Origin: Bacteroidota bacterium
GTDB lineage: Bacteria > Bacteroidota > Bacteroidia > Cytophagales > Cyclobacteriaceae
NCBI GenBank assembly: GCA_023428695.1
Contig: JAEYWY010000003.1
Span: 1-64,000, forward strand
Length of the DNA: 64,000 nucleotides
Direction of reading: 5' to 3'
The notes under the pieces are model-generated. The model was not told where the DNA came from. It was given only the letters and a program-made list of their open reading frames with translations, and ran no database searches. Below, one piece after another: positions 34,812 through 45,084 of this stretch (position 1 is its first letter; every line of letters starts with the position of its first letter). Position numbers and translations under genes: made by a program.

Positions 34812-34980
34812 CGTGAGTTGATTTAAGTGATCGTAACCGCAGGCCTTTTTGACAAACAAATTTGAGGCGGGCGGGGCAACCTCTTTATCATTAAAAAAGA
34901 TGATTTTCAGAGGGCCCTAATCATTAAAAATGATGATGCAACGGAAGGTGGAATATCTGTTCTTTTGTACCTTAAGCTGA

Positions 34981-36933
34981 ATGATACTAAAGAGCTACAT
35001 GCGCAAGCTGATCATCTTGTTGTTGGTGTTTGTCTGGTGTGAAAAAGCCGGAGCACAAACCAGCTCAAAAAGAGACAGCCTCCTGAATCTTTTACCCGCA
35101 GCCAGGGAAGACACAGCCAAAGTGCATTTGTACCTCGACATAGGCTACCAGTACGAATTGGACAATCCTGAAGAAGCCGTAAGCTATTATCAAAAAGCAC
35201 GTGACCTGAGCAAAAAATTGAACCATGTCCGCGGATTGATTCAATATTATGCTCAGTATTCGACGATATTCGAAAACCGTGGTCAGCTGGATAGCTCATT
35301 GCTCCTGAACAGGGAAGCCCTGCGATTGAGCTATGAACTGAAAGACAATCACGAAATCGGAAAATCTGAAGCCAACCTGGGTATCCTCTATGTGCATTTG
35401 TCGGTGTATGACAGTGCCGTGTACCATTTTGAATCCGCCATCAAATACTTTGAGCGGGACGACAATACTAAAATGATGGCGCGTGTCTATAACATGCTTC
35501 AGGTTAGTTACAGCCGAATGAGCCGACACGATAAAGCTCTTGAATACGGCAAAAAAGCGCTTGCGGTATTCCGCCGGTTAAACAACCCCGAACACCTCTG
35601 TGCTGGTTTGATAAATATTGGCAACATCTATTCGCGCCTGCAACAACTGGATGAAGCATTGCCCTATTACCAGGAAGCACTGCCAATTGCCATAGCGCAC
35701 AATTTTAAGGACGTAGAACAGGCCTGCAATCAAAACATCGGCAATTACCACCACCAAAGAATGGAGCTGGACCTCATGAAGCCATACGTGGACAGGGCTT
35801 TAGCATTAGGCCAGGAAATGAAAAATCCGTTACAGCAGTCCACCGCTCATCACGCATTAGCCTATTATTATCTCTACAAAGGAGATGAAGCGGAAGCCCA
35901 CGAGCATATTCGTGAAGCCTTGGCACTTACAGCGCATAAATTTCGCCATCAGCACTTCAAAAATTTACAGGCACTTGCCCGTATTCTGATTGCGCAACAT
36001 AAATATGAAGAGGCGGAAAAGATATTTAAGGCGGCAACAGCATTAAATGACTCCATCGTAGGAGACAAAGTTCTCGAGGCAACCACGCTTTTGGAAAAAC
36101 AATTTGAAACCGCAAAGAAAGAAGCGCAGATACAACTGCAACAGGCTCAGCTTGAACAAAAGAACATACTCAATTACATTCTCATTGGAGGGACCGGTGC
36201 GTTGGTCATTATTTCGTTGCTCGGCTACCGCAACTATCGCCACAAACAAAAGCTGCAACAGGCAAGGATCGAAGAATTAGAAACTGAAAAACAATTAGCC
36301 GCCACGGAAGCTGTTCTCAAAGGCGAAGAACAGGAACGCACGCGACTCGCCAAAGATCTGCACGACGGCTTGGGTGGTATGCTCAGCGGCATTAAATACT
36401 CATTTCAGAATATGAAAGAAAACCTCATTCTCACACCTGAAAATGCGCAGGCATTCGAACGCAGCATCGACATGCTCGACAGTTCCATCAAGGAAATGCG
36501 CAGAGTGGCGCACAACATGATGCCGGAGATGCTGGTCAAATACGGATTGAATGTAGCGTTGAAAGAATTCTGCAAGGAAATTGACCAGAGTGGCGTGCTT
36601 AACGTCAAGTATCAGTCAATCGGGATGGACGACAGCTCTATCGACCAGACCACAGCCATAGCGGTATATCGTATTGCGCAGGAACTGGTTAACAATGCCA
36701 TTAAACATGCAGCTGCCAGTGAGGTGGTGGTGCAATTGCAGCGATCGGAACAGCTGTTGTCTGTAACCGTAGAAGATAACGGCAAAGGATTCGATACTGC
36801 TTTACTGGAACGGTCACAAGGTATTGGCTGGAGCAATATCCGCAACCGTGTCGATTTCCTTAACGGAAAGATAGACGTACATTCAACTCCGGAAATGGGC
36901 ACTTCCGTCTTAATAGAAATAGCGCTGGCGTGA
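34981..36933 (+). CDS. TPR-containing histidine kinase, NarL-partner type
   Basis: This 650-aa protein has a signal peptide, six to seven TPRs (about 45-340), a single TM (NYILIGGTGALVIISLLGY, about 395-418), a coiled coil, a HisKA_3 domain with phospho-acceptor His461 in KDLHDGLGG, and a HATPase_c domain (AQELVNNAIKH N-box; DNGKGFD). The gene ends ...IEIALA with its TGA overlapping GTGA, the classic junction to a response regulator. That regulator is broken right here, and an intact one lies at 47377 after a copy of this gene's last codons. Confidence 0.92.
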   Translation: MILKSYMRKLIILLLVFVWCEKAGAQTSSKRDSLLNLLPAAREDTAKVHLYLDIGYQYELDNPEEAVSYYQKARDLSKKLNHVRGLIQYYAQYSTIFENRGQLDSSLLLNREALRLSYELKDNHEIGKSEANLGILYVHLSVYDSAVYHFESAIKYFERDDNTKMMARVYNMLQVSYSRMSRHDKALEYGKKALAVFRRLNNPEHLCAGLINIGNIYSRLQQLDEALPYYQEALPIAIAHNFKDVEQACNQNIGNYHHQRMELDLMKPYVDRALALGQEMKNPLQQSTAHHALAYYYLYKGDEAEAHEHIREALALTAHKFRHQHFKNLQALARILIAQHKYEEAEKIFKAATALNDSIVGDKVLEATTLLEKQFETAKKEAQIQLQQAQLEQKNILNYILIGGTGALVIISLLGYRNYRHKQKLQQARIEELETEKQLAATEAVLKGEEQERTRLAKDLHDGLGGMLSGIKYSFQNMKENLILTPENAQAFERSIDMLDSSIKEMRRVAHNMMPEMLVKYGLNVALKEFCKEIDQSGVLNVKYQSIGMDDSSIDQTTAIAVYRIAQELVNNAIKHAAASEVVVQLQRSEQLLSVTVEDNGKGFDTALLERSQGIGWSNIRNRVDFLNGKIDVHSTPEMGTSVLIEIALA

Positions 36934-36966
36934 CAATAAACTTTTCATTGTTGATGACCGCAAGAT
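36852..36966 (+). repeat. Direct repeat, left copy (kinase end plus regulator start)
   Basis: This copy matches 47299-47414. The first 85 bp differ at four positions (by eye); the last 30 bp are more diverged, with a one-base gap. It contains the functional 3' end of the kinase gene followed by a decayed start of a response-regulator gene. Confidence 0.85.
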
Positions 36967-37000
36967 GACACGCGATTTTGTCGCCACCAATCATATTGTA
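36930..37000 (+). pseudogene. Response-regulator 5' remnant
   Basis: From GTG 36930 the sequence parallels the start of the regulator at 47377. It codes a degenerate T-KLFIVDDRKM after allowing one missing base, and then homology ends. It is the stump left behind when the intact regulator became separated. Confidence 0.7.
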
Positions 37001-37170
37001 TCCGGGCATAACGTGAAAAATTCTGACCCGGTACCTTTATCAATTCCCAAAAACGCTAACAAATTACCCTGCGAAATATGCGGTAAAATGGATTGACCCG
37101 TTGAAAAAATCTGCAAACGATTGCAATTCCTTGAAAAAAAGACTAATCTTTGTTCAGATTTGATCGCGTG

Positions 37171-37776
37171 ATGAATCAATCGCAAAAAAACTACTACAGC
37201 GAAAAAGAACAGGAACTAGTTAAACTCCTTCGGGAGGGCAACACGGAAGCCTTTGAAGCTATCTTCAAGCTTTATTGGAAAGATCTTTATAAACATGCCT
37301 ACCAGAAGGTTCATAATAAAGAAGAAGCGGAAGAAATTGTTCAGGACATTTTCACTTCGCTCTGGGCAAAGCGAAATGAATTATTGATTACCAACCTGAA
37401 CTACTACCTCCACACAGCTGTCAGGAACCGGGTTCTCAATCAAATTCGTTCGAAAATAGTGCATGAGAAATACTGGGCTTTTTATAAGCAGTTTATTCCC
37501 CGGTCATCTTCTTCTACAGAAGAATCAGTACGATACAATGAAGTAAAAACAGCCCTGGATAAAGGTGTTTCATATTTGTCCGGGAAATCAAAAATCGTAT
37601 TCCTGCTAAGTCGCGTAAAAGGCCTTTCAAATGCACAGATAGCCACGAAACTCAATTTATCAGAAAAGGCCGTCGAATATCATTTGACCCGTTCCTTAAA
37701 GAAATTAAGAACTCACCTTAAAGACTACCTGCCGTCATTGCCACTTTTTCTCAGCTTGTATTTGACAAATCTGTAG
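37171..37776 (+). CDS. ECF sigma-70 factor
   Basis: This 201-aa ECF sigma factor of the Bacteroidota SigL/FecI-like type starts at the ATG at 37171 (MNQSQKNYYSEKEQEL). Region 2 spans about 20-90 (AFEAIFKLYWKDLYKHAYQKV, EEIVQDIFTSLW) and region 4 about 130-185 (KIVFLLSRVKGLSNAQIATKLNLSEKAVEYHL). It lies upstream of fecR and an STN-SusC gene, so it should direct their transcription in response to receptor occupancy. Confidence 0.92.
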   Translation: MNQSQKNYYSEKEQELVKLLREGNTEAFEAIFKLYWKDLYKHAYQKVHNKEEAEEIVQDIFTSLWAKRNELLITNLNYYLHTAVRNRVLNQIRSKIVHEKYWAFYKQFIPRSSSSTEESVRYNEVKTALDKGVSYLSGKSKIVFLLSRVKGLSNAQIATKLNLSEKAVEYHLTRSLKKLRTHLKDYLPSLPLFLSLYLTNL

Positions 37777-37911
37777 TCGGGGTATCAACATTTTTCCATC
37801 CAAATCCGGTTATCCCGGTTGCCAGGAAATAGCCCGCCCAAAAAAAAGTTACCCTTTGTCTTTAGGGAAATGACGGGGAATCGTGTCTTATAGTCTAAAC
37901 GTCATTCCAAA

Positions 37912-38955
37912 ATGCCAAAATTAACCCCGAAGGAATTCCGCATTCTTCTCAATAAGTATTTAACGCGGCAGTGTTCTCCCGAGGAGGAAAAACTCATTAA
38001 TCAATGGTACGAAAACCTGAATACAGCGGTTTCTGATAATATACAGGAACCCACTGATCAAGACGAAGAGAGGCTTTGGCAATCGATCTTACGGAAATCC
38101 GGCAACACTGGCGAGCCGACCATCAGAACAATAGAAAAAGCAACACAATACAGAAACAGGCATTGGAAATGGATTGGAATTGCCGCTTCAATCCTTCTTT
38201 TTGTGACTATCGGGTTTTACCTGCGACCAGCGCTGCAGGAGTCCAAATCCGGGGAACCGGTCGCCATGTCTATTGATGGATTCAGTGAATCCGAAATTTT
38301 GCAAAATACCGATAGCAAAGTGGTTAAGCCGGTGCGATTACGCGACGGAAGCCTGATTGTTTTACAACCCGATAGCAAAGTTGAAATCCTTCGCCTCGCA
38401 GAATCGGGAAACCGGGAAGTAAAATTAACCGGTGAAGCATTTTTCGAAATCGCAAAAGACGAATCCCGTCCTTTTCTGGTTTATGCTCAGGGAATTGTCA
38501 CAAAAGTTTTGGGAACCAGTTTTAATATACGCGCCCGCCAGGGCGATGAAAAAATCATTGTTGATGTAAAAACAGGGAAAGTAGCTGTATTCCGCGAGAA
38601 GAACTCCAATGAAGAACCGTACCTTCTCACCCCCAATCAACAAGTTGTCTACGATCTTAATTCCGATAAGATTGTTCAGACATTGCAGGAGAATCCGCAG
38701 GTAATCATTTCCGAAGCTGAGATAAATAAGATGGAATTCGATGAAGCTCCGGTGATTAGCATATTCGAAGCTATTGAAAGAACGTACGGTGTCGACCTGG
38801 TATTTGACGAGGACACATTTGCCAAATGTCATCTTACAACCAGACTTTCCAGTGAAGGCCTCTATGAGCGACTTCAGATTATTTGCCGCGCATTAGGTGC
38901 GACGTATGAAACCGTCGGAACTGAGGTACACATACACGGTACCAAATGCGATTAA
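37912..38955 (+). CDS. FecR-family anti-sigma factor
   Basis: This 347-aa inner-membrane anti-sigma factor has a cytoplasmic N-terminal segment (FRILLNKYLTRQCSPEEEKLINQWYENL), one TM (WIGIAASILLFVTIGFYL, about 87-104) and a FecR periplasmic domain (about 135-230, VRLRDGSLIVLQPDSKVEIL). The C-terminal DUF4974 domain (about 275-345) contacts the STN domain of the partner SusC. Order and spacing (sigma, 135 bp, fecR, susC) are typical of trans-envelope signalling units. Confidence 0.92.
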   Translation: MPKLTPKEFRILLNKYLTRQCSPEEEKLINQWYENLNTAVSDNIQEPTDQDEERLWQSILRKSGNTGEPTIRTIEKATQYRNRHWKWIGIAASILLFVTIGFYLRPALQESKSGEPVAMSIDGFSESEILQNTDSKVVKPVRLRDGSLIVLQPDSKVEILRLAESGNREVKLTGEAFFEIAKDESRPFLVYAQGIVTKVLGTSFNIRARQGDEKIIVDVKTGKVAVFREKNSNEEPYLLTPNQQVVYDLNSDKIVQTLQENPQVIISEAEINKMEFDEAPVISIFEAIERTYGVDLVFDEDTFAKCHLTTRLSSEGLYERLQIICRALGATYETVGTEVHIHGTKCD

Positions 38956-39111
38956 TGAATTGTCAACCCGAAAATCCCGTAATGCCTATGAAGTAAGACT
39001 AACCCCTAAAAAGGAGAACCGGTGACAGTGCGAGTGTCACCGGTTCCGGAGATTTCCGTCACACAGTGTCGACGGAGCAACATTTTTGCTTACACAAAAA
39101 CATTTAAAGTT

Positions 39112-42100
39112 ATGCTTAAACCGCTACCTAATCAAACAAAAAGAAGACTACTTTTTCTTATGAAAATCGGCCTGGCCAATATCATTTTGAGTATCACTCT
39201 GATAACGATTGGTACAGCAGCGGACGTTTCGGGACAGGAGGTTCTGGAACGCAAGGTCACGCTGAATGTCAGGAACAAGTCGATTAAAGAGGTGCTACAG
39301 GTCATTGAAGAAAAAGCTGACGTAAAGTTCACCTACACAACAAAGGTGATCAAAGGAAACAAGAAGGTTTCACTGACGGTGACTGATGCCACAATCAGCA
39401 CGGTATTGGACAAGCTGTTTGAATCCGGGATTTCGTATGAAGTCATGGGTGATCAAATTGTACTCTTTCACCCTTCCAAAACTCTTGGCGGACTCGGGCA
39501 CACCCTGGAAGGCTTTTTTCCTGCCAACAGAATTACAGGAAGGGTTACCGATGGAGAGAACACGCCTATACCGGGCGTCAACGTCGTTGAAATGGGAACC
39601 ACCAACGGTACCTCCACTGACACAGACGGACGATATTCCATCAATATCGAAAATGAAAACGCTGTTCTGGTTTTCTCTTTCATTGGTTTCATCACCCAGG
39701 AAATCGCTGTGAATAACCAATCGGTAGTGGATGTCGTACTGGTCGAAGATGTACGTTCTCTCCAGGAAGTTGTGGTGGTTGGATACGGAACTCAGTTGAA
39801 AAGTGACGTGATGAGTTCCGTGGCAACAGTCAACGTTGACAAAGCAACTTCGCTCGCATCCACCAACGTATCGGAGATGTTGCGTGGACAGGCTGCCGGC
39901 GTGCAGATCACACTCGCCGACCCGCGTCCGGGTGGATCATCCAATATTCTCATCCGTGGAACAAACTCCATTCAGGGTGGAAACTCGCCTCTGATTATCC
40001 TTGACGGCTATCCTATTGACGACATCAACGATGTGAATCCCGATGATATCGTTTCTATTGAGATTTTGAAAGATGCGGCTGCCCAGGCTATTTACGGAGC
40101 CCGCGCCTCCAATGGCGTCGTACTCATAACTTCCAAAAGAGGCAAGGAAGGAAGAATGAGTGTTTCGTATCATGGTTATGCGTCCGTATCCAAACTGACA
40201 AAGAATTTTGATCTGTACAGCCCGCTTGAGTTCGCGCAATTGAGAAGAGAAGCACAACGAACAACAAACGGTGGCGGCGACACATACCTGGATGATGATG
40301 TCATTTTCACAGAATTTGAGATGGAGGCACTGCAAAACAAAAAATTTGTTAACTGGGAGGATCTTGTTCTGCGAAATGCCCGGATCAACAGTCACACGGT
40401 AAGTGTAAGCGGCGGAACGGAAACTTCACGCATATACAGCAGCCTGACATATTTTGATCAGCAAGGCCTCATACCCGGTTCCGGTTATAAGCGGGGTAGT
40501 TTCAGACTAAACCTTGACCAGAGAATCAATGAGAAATTTAGTCTTGAAACGAACCTGAATCTCCTGACCGACAAGCAGGACATTGAATCAAGTTCCCTCG
40601 ACTTCATAACACTATCCCCATTGGCTAAACCCTACGATGAAAACGGAGAACTGGTCAAGTTTCCCCTAGGGCCCAATAGCCTCACCGTTAACCCCCTCTG
40701 GAATATCCGTGAGTCTGCAAACGATCTAAAGACCAATAGTTTCTTCCTGAATGTGGCCGGAAAGTATCAGATCGCCAAGGGACTCTCCTACAAATTGCTG
40801 ACTATGATAAACAGAACAGCTACAGATCAGGGTATTTACCTTACCAGACTGCATTCTCAGGGAACCATACCCCAGGGGTCGGCCACGGTAGCCAACAGTC
40901 TGCGCGAAGAATATCTTATCGAAAATATCCTTACATACGACAAACAGATTAGGAACGACCACAGGATCGACCTGACCGCGGTGCAGAGTGTGAACCAGAT
41001 TAATGATTCCAGGACTACCACAACAGGAACAACCTTCGCCAACGATCTGCTGGGATATGACGGAATTGGAGACGCCATTAATAAGAACGCATCGCGTGCT
41101 GAAACCCAACGGAGAATTCTCTCGGTGATGGGAAGGATCAGATACACCCTGTTTGACAAGTACCTGTTAACCTTCACCGGACGCTATGACGGTTCATCTG
41201 TATTTGCCGAAAGTAGAAAGTGGGGATTCTTCCCGGCCGTCGCTGCTGCGTGGAAAATACATAATGAACCCTTCTTTTCGCGCGTTTCTGCTTTGGATGA
41301 ATTGAAGTTCAGAGTCAGCTACGGCTCCGTAGGTAATCAGGCCCTTGCACCATACAGTACGTTAGGAACTGTGGGCTCATTTCCATACGTTTTCAACGGT
41401 GCTACAACGGCCGGAAATATTCCGAGCAGTGTATTGCCCAATCCCGATTTGACATGGGAGACTTCCACTACCTTTAACGCCGGTTTTGACTTTGGCCTGG
41501 CAGGTAACAGGATTACCGGATCCATTGAATATTACAAAACAAAAACAACCGACCTGCTGGTTGATGTTACATTGTCCGGAATAACCGGTTTCTCATCTAC
41601 CATTACGAATGGCGGAGAAAGTCAGAACAGCGGATTGGAATTGCTCGTCAAGGGAGATGTAATCAGAAACAATAACCTGAAATGGAGTGTAACAACCATC
41701 TTTACCCGAAACCGCAACGAAATCCTTAAGACTGGAATTGTTGATGAAAATGGAAACCCTAAAGACGATATAGCAAGAAGGCGGTTTATCGGACACCCGA
41801 TCAATGTTATCTACGAGAAAAAGTTTGACGGAATATTCCAGACGGAGGAAGAAATTGCCGCATCAGCACAAAAGGATCAGGTCGGCATTATTCCGGGTAG
41901 TGTACGCGTTGTCGATGAAAACAAAGATGGCGTTATCACCGATGATGACAATTACATCTTCAGAATGGATCCGAGCTGGTTTGGATCTGTTTCAACCAAT
42001 GTTACGTACAAGAACTTCGAACTTTTTGCCGACTTGTATATCGTACAGGGAGCAACCCGGTCGAACAACTACCTGGCGCAATATGAAGCCGGCGGTAGCC

Positions 42101-42429
42101 TTCAGGGGATTCTGAACGGTATTAAGGTTCCATACTGGACACCGGAGAACCCGTCCACCGAGTACCCCCGGCCATCAGCCACCACACCAAGTTACCTCTA
42201 CTCCATTGCCGTGCAGGATGCCTCTTATGTGAGACTAAGAGCAATTTCAGTAGGGTATAATGTACCTGCATCTGTTCTTTCAAAAATCAGGATTAACAGC
42301 TTCAAGGTGTATGCAATGGCTAACAATCTGTTCACCATAACGGATTATAAATCATACAGTCCTGAAGTGAATCCCAATTCATTTCCTGATGCAAAGTCCT
42401 ATACTTTTGGTGTAAAAGTAGGTCTGTAA
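39112..42429 (+). CDS. SusC-family TonB-dependent transducer with STN domain
   Basis: The protein has 1105 aa from the ATG at 39112; the frame is open 30 residues upstream but lacks a good start there. A signal peptide is followed by an STN domain (about 45-125, VTLNVRNKSIKEVLQVIEEK), a CarboxypepD_reg domain (about 140-220), the TonB plug (NILIRGTNSIQGGNSPLIILDGYPI) and a barrel. The STN domain marks it as a transducer for the adjacent FecR/sigma pair. With SusD and two glycosidases it forms a polysaccharide utilisation locus. Confidence 0.93.
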   Translation: MLKPLPNQTKRRLLFLMKIGLANIILSITLITIGTAADVSGQEVLERKVTLNVRNKSIKEVLQVIEEKADVKFTYTTKVIKGNKKVSLTVTDATISTVLDKLFESGISYEVMGDQIVLFHPSKTLGGLGHTLEGFFPANRITGRVTDGENTPIPGVNVVEMGTTNGTSTDTDGRYSINIENENAVLVFSFIGFITQEIAVNNQSVVDVVLVEDVRSLQEVVVVGYGTQLKSDVMSSVATVNVDKATSLASTNVSEMLRGQAAGVQITLADPRPGGSSNILIRGTNSIQGGNSPLIILDGYPIDDINDVNPDDIVSIEILKDAAAQAIYGARASNGVVLITSKRGKEGRMSVSYHGYASVSKLTKNFDLYSPLEFAQLRREAQRTTNGGGDTYLDDDVIFTEFEMEALQNKKFVNWEDLVLRNARINSHTVSVSGGTETSRIYSSLTYFDQQGLIPGSGYKRGSFRLNLDQRINEKFSLETNLNLLTDKQDIESSSLDFITLSPLAKPYDENGELVKFPLGPNSLTVNPLWNIRESANDLKTNSFFLNVAGKYQIAKGLSYKLLTMINRTATDQGIYLTRLHSQGTIPQGSATVANSLREEYLIENILTYDKQIRNDHRIDLTAVQSVNQINDSRTTTTGTTFANDLLGYDGIGDAINKNASRAETQRRILSVMGRIRYTLFDKYLLTFTGRYDGSSVFAESRKWGFFPAVAAAWKIHNEPFFSRVSALDELKFRVSYGSVGNQALAPYSTLGTVGSFPYVFNGATTAGNIPSSVLPNPDLTWETSTTFNAGFDFGLAGNRITGSIEYYKTKTTDLLVDVTLSGITGFSSTITNGGESQNSGLELLVKGDVIRNNNLKWSVTTIFTRNRNEILKTGIVDENGNPKDDIARRRFIGHPINVIYEKKFDGIFQTEEEIAASAQKDQVGIIPGSVRVVDENKDGVITDDDNYIFRMDPSWFGSVSTNVTYKNFELFADLYIVQGATRSNNYLAQYEAGGSLQGILNGIKVPYWTPENPSTEYPRPSATTPSYLYSIAVQDASYVRLRAISVGYNVPASVLSKIRINSFKVYAMANNLFTITDYKSYSPEVNPNSFPDAKSYTFGVKVGL

Positions 42430-42446
42430 TCTAAAACAGAATTATT

Positions 42447-44075
42447 ATGACACACTTAATTAAGAATAACAAACTAGTGAAGAGCATATTCGGGTTGATC
42501 ATGATTTTTTCGGTATCAGCCTGCTCTGACTTTCTGGAAGAAAAGCCTACGACAAACTTTTCAGCATCTTTTGTATACAATACTCCCGAGGGACTTGAAC
42601 TGGGTGTTGTGAGTTTGTACAATATCAACAGGAGTTTTTATGAAAACTTCGAGTGGAACAATTCCATTCCACTAATCATGGATGCCAAAACAGACATTGT
42701 GCTGGCGAGAACAGGAGAAATCTCATTGTACGGTCAACTGACATGGGGTAATACACTGAGCGATTTCGGCACAACGCGATACGCACACCACTGGAGAACA
42801 TACTACCGCCTTGTTGACCGGGCAAATGCCGTCATTAAAGCGGCTGAGAGTATCCAGGGCATCAATGAACAACAACGAAACACGATACTTGCCGAAGCCA
42901 GATTCTTCAGAGCAAAGTCTTACTTTATCCTGTATAAGTTGTTTAACAACACCTTCATAACGACAGAACCGACTACGCCCGAAAATGCCCTGAAGGTTGT
43001 TAACAACAAATCCTCTGAAACTGAAATATTCAACCTTATCAACAGCGACCTGGATTTCAGTATTCAGCATCTTGAATGGACAACAACTGAATTTGGAAGA
43101 GTGACACAGGGAGCGGCCCGTCATGTCAAAGCCCAGGCGGCCATGTGGCAACAAGACTGGGCCGAAGCAAAAGCGCAGGCACTGGCCATCATCAATTCCG
43201 GTCATCACGAATTGCTCCCCTCAACAGCAGATGTCTTCGCCGGAAATCTCAATCACAAGGAAACATTGTTTGCCATTCAGTATGCTCCGCTCATTTCCGG
43301 AGGTGGTGCGGGTAACCGATACAATTTCATTTTGATGCCTCAGTATGGAGCCGTTCCGGGCGCTCAATATGCGCAAGATCAGGGCAACCGGGGTGCGGGG
43401 TTCCTTCTGCTCAACCAATATCTTCGCGAACTTCTCGCTGAAGATCCGAATGATGACCGCGCCAAGAACAACTATTATCAGAGCACATTCTACTACAACA
43501 ACCTTGAAACCCTACCCCCGGGCAAAAATATCGGCGATGTTATTGATGTCTACAACGAGTTCAGCATCGATGCTTCAGAAAGAGCAAACTACTTTGCCCG
43601 TATGAACCCCGGTTGTAAGAAGTTCTCGCAGGAAGATGCCATACCAACGGAAGCGACACACTACAAAAACATCATGGTTTATCGTTTGGCAGAAACATAC
43701 CTGATCGCTGCTGAAGCCACCTGGAGAATGTCGCAAAACGATACAGACCCCGAGGCCCTGTCGTACCTTAATGCTGTACGAACCCGTGCACATGCAGCGC
43801 CGGCAACCGTGATCAATCAAAAAGCTCTGCTGGACGAAGATGCACGCGAGCTTGCGTTTGAAGATGTTCGCTGGTACACACTTAAAAGAATGGGCGTTAT
43901 GGTTGAACAAATCCAGCAATACGCCGGAAATGTTTACGAAGATGAAAATGGCAATACTGTCCATTTCCAGGATCTGGCACGCACGCGCATTCAGCCGCAT
44001 CATGTTAATCTGCCAATTCCGGTGTCGGAAATAACTTTGTTAGGAAAGGATTATCCACAAAACGAAGGCTACTAA
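42447..44075 (+). CDS. SusD/RagB-family lipoprotein
   Basis: This 542-aa lipoprotein (lipobox FSVSAC) has the helical SusD fold, with AEARFFRAKSYFILYKLFNN and the C-terminal LLDEDARELAFEDVRWYTLKRMG. It follows susC after 17 bp and is closed by a strong terminator. It is the glycan-binding lid of the SusC pore. Confidence 0.92.
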   Translation: MTHLIKNNKLVKSIFGLIMIFSVSACSDFLEEKPTTNFSASFVYNTPEGLELGVVSLYNINRSFYENFEWNNSIPLIMDAKTDIVLARTGEISLYGQLTWGNTLSDFGTTRYAHHWRTYYRLVDRANAVIKAAESIQGINEQQRNTILAEARFFRAKSYFILYKLFNNTFITTEPTTPENALKVVNNKSSETEIFNLINSDLDFSIQHLEWTTTEFGRVTQGAARHVKAQAAMWQQDWAEAKAQALAIINSGHHELLPSTADVFAGNLNHKETLFAIQYAPLISGGGAGNRYNFILMPQYGAVPGAQYAQDQGNRGAGFLLLNQYLRELLAEDPNDDRAKNNYYQSTFYYNNLETLPPGKNIGDVIDVYNEFSIDASERANYFARMNPGCKKFSQEDAIPTEATHYKNIMVYRLAETYLIAAEATWRMSQNDTDPEALSYLNAVRTRAHAAPATVINQKALLDEDARELAFEDVRWYTLKRMGVMVEQIQQYAGNVYEDENGNTVHFQDLARTRIQPHHVNLPIPVSEITLLGKDYPQNEGY

Positions 44076-44101
44076 ATCGACGCCTCATACAACAAGACAA
44101 G

Positions 44102-44140
44102 AAGAATTCCCGGAGCAACTATCCGGGATTCTTCTTTTTT
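44102..44140 (+). terminator. Intrinsic terminator after susD
   Basis: AAGAATTCCCGGA pairs with TCCGGGATTCTT (one bulged T), followed by CTTTTTT. It lies 32 bp before the GH16 start, so the glycosidase genes either have their own promoter or depend on read-through. Confidence 0.88.
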
Positions 44141-44171
44141 GTTCAGAAACAATCTAACGAGCACTATTCCA

Positions 44172-44999
44172 ATGCTATCCAACAAAATTACCTACCCGCT
44201 AATCTTTGGTTGCGTCTTCTTCGGCATCTATCATACATTGACTATCCAACCGAAGGCAAATCACAAAGTGCTTCCGCAGAATAGAACGTTAAGTCTTGTG
44301 TGGAGTGATGAGTTTGATTATCACGGACCGCCCGACACCTCTAAATGGGATTACGAAACCGGCGGACACGGATGGGGCAATAACGAACTTCAATATTATA
44401 CCAATGATACAGCCAATGCCTTTGTGCGAAACGGAAGCCTTCACATAACAGCCCGCAAACAGGTATATGAAAACAGGAACTATACTTCAGCAAGGTTAGC
44501 GACCAAAGGAAAAGCGCATTGGCAATACGGCCGAATTGAAGTCCGGGCCAAACTGCCTGCAGGCAGAGGGTTATGGCCGGCAATCTGGATGCTTGGTCAG
44601 AACCGGAAAGAAGCCGGCTGGCCCGCATGCGGTGAGATTGACATCATGGAACACGTCGGATTCGACAAGGATAGTATATTCGGTACTATCCACACGGAAG
44701 CATTTAATCATATAAAAAGAACACAAAAAGGAAAAAGGGTTTTCATTGAAAAGCCCTACGATGAGTTTCATATTTATGCGATAGAATGGACGGCACGCAA
44801 ACTGGACTTCTTACTTGATAATAAAGTCTACTATACCGTCCCGAACGAATATCAAGCAAAGGCAGAATGGCCTTTCGACCAGCCCTTCTACCTGATCATG
44901 AATATCGCAGTGGGTGGTAACTTAGGCGGTAAAATGGGGGTTGATGAAACCATTTCGCAAGCCACCATGGAAGTTGACTATGTTCGCGTTTTTCAATAA
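44172..44999 (+). CDS. GH16 endo-beta-glucanase (laminarinase-like)
   Basis: This 275-aa GH16 enzyme starts at the ATG at 44172 with an N-terminal hydrophobic signal. The catalytic motif GEIDIMEHVG carries nucleophile Glu155, Asp157 and acid/base Glu160. The inserted Met (EIDIME) marks the beta-bulge laminarinase/lichenase branch. WSDEFDYHGPPDTSKWDYETGGHGWGNNELQYYT is the typical family opening. It should cleave beta-1,3(-1,4)-glucan or a related polymer into oligosaccharides for the SusCD pair. Confidence 0.92.
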   Translation: MLSNKITYPLIFGCVFFGIYHTLTIQPKANHKVLPQNRTLSLVWSDEFDYHGPPDTSKWDYETGGHGWGNNELQYYTNDTANAFVRNGSLHITARKQVYENRNYTSARLATKGKAHWQYGRIEVRAKLPAGRGLWPAIWMLGQNRKEAGWPACGEIDIMEHVGFDKDSIFGTIHTEAFNHIKRTQKGKRVFIEKPYDEFHIYAIEWTARKLDFLLDNKVYYTVPNEYQAKAEWPFDQPFYLIMNIAVGGNLGGKMGVDETISQATMEVDYVRVFQ

Positions 45000-45084
45000 C
45001 TGACTCGCATAGTCATATTTTACAAAGGACGCATACAAAGGATGAACTTTAAAAAACGAATAATCTTTCAAACGCTGAAAACTG

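Noticed and set aside
34900..34945. ATCATTAAAAATGATGATG near-palindromes before the kinase gene as an operator
   Set aside because: They are short, AT-rich and common by chance; no matching second site was found.
36934..37170. Integrase or transposase explaining the inserted glycan locus
   Set aside because: No recombinase gene or terminal inverted repeats were seen at either edge; only the kinase/regulator direct repeat supports the insertion.
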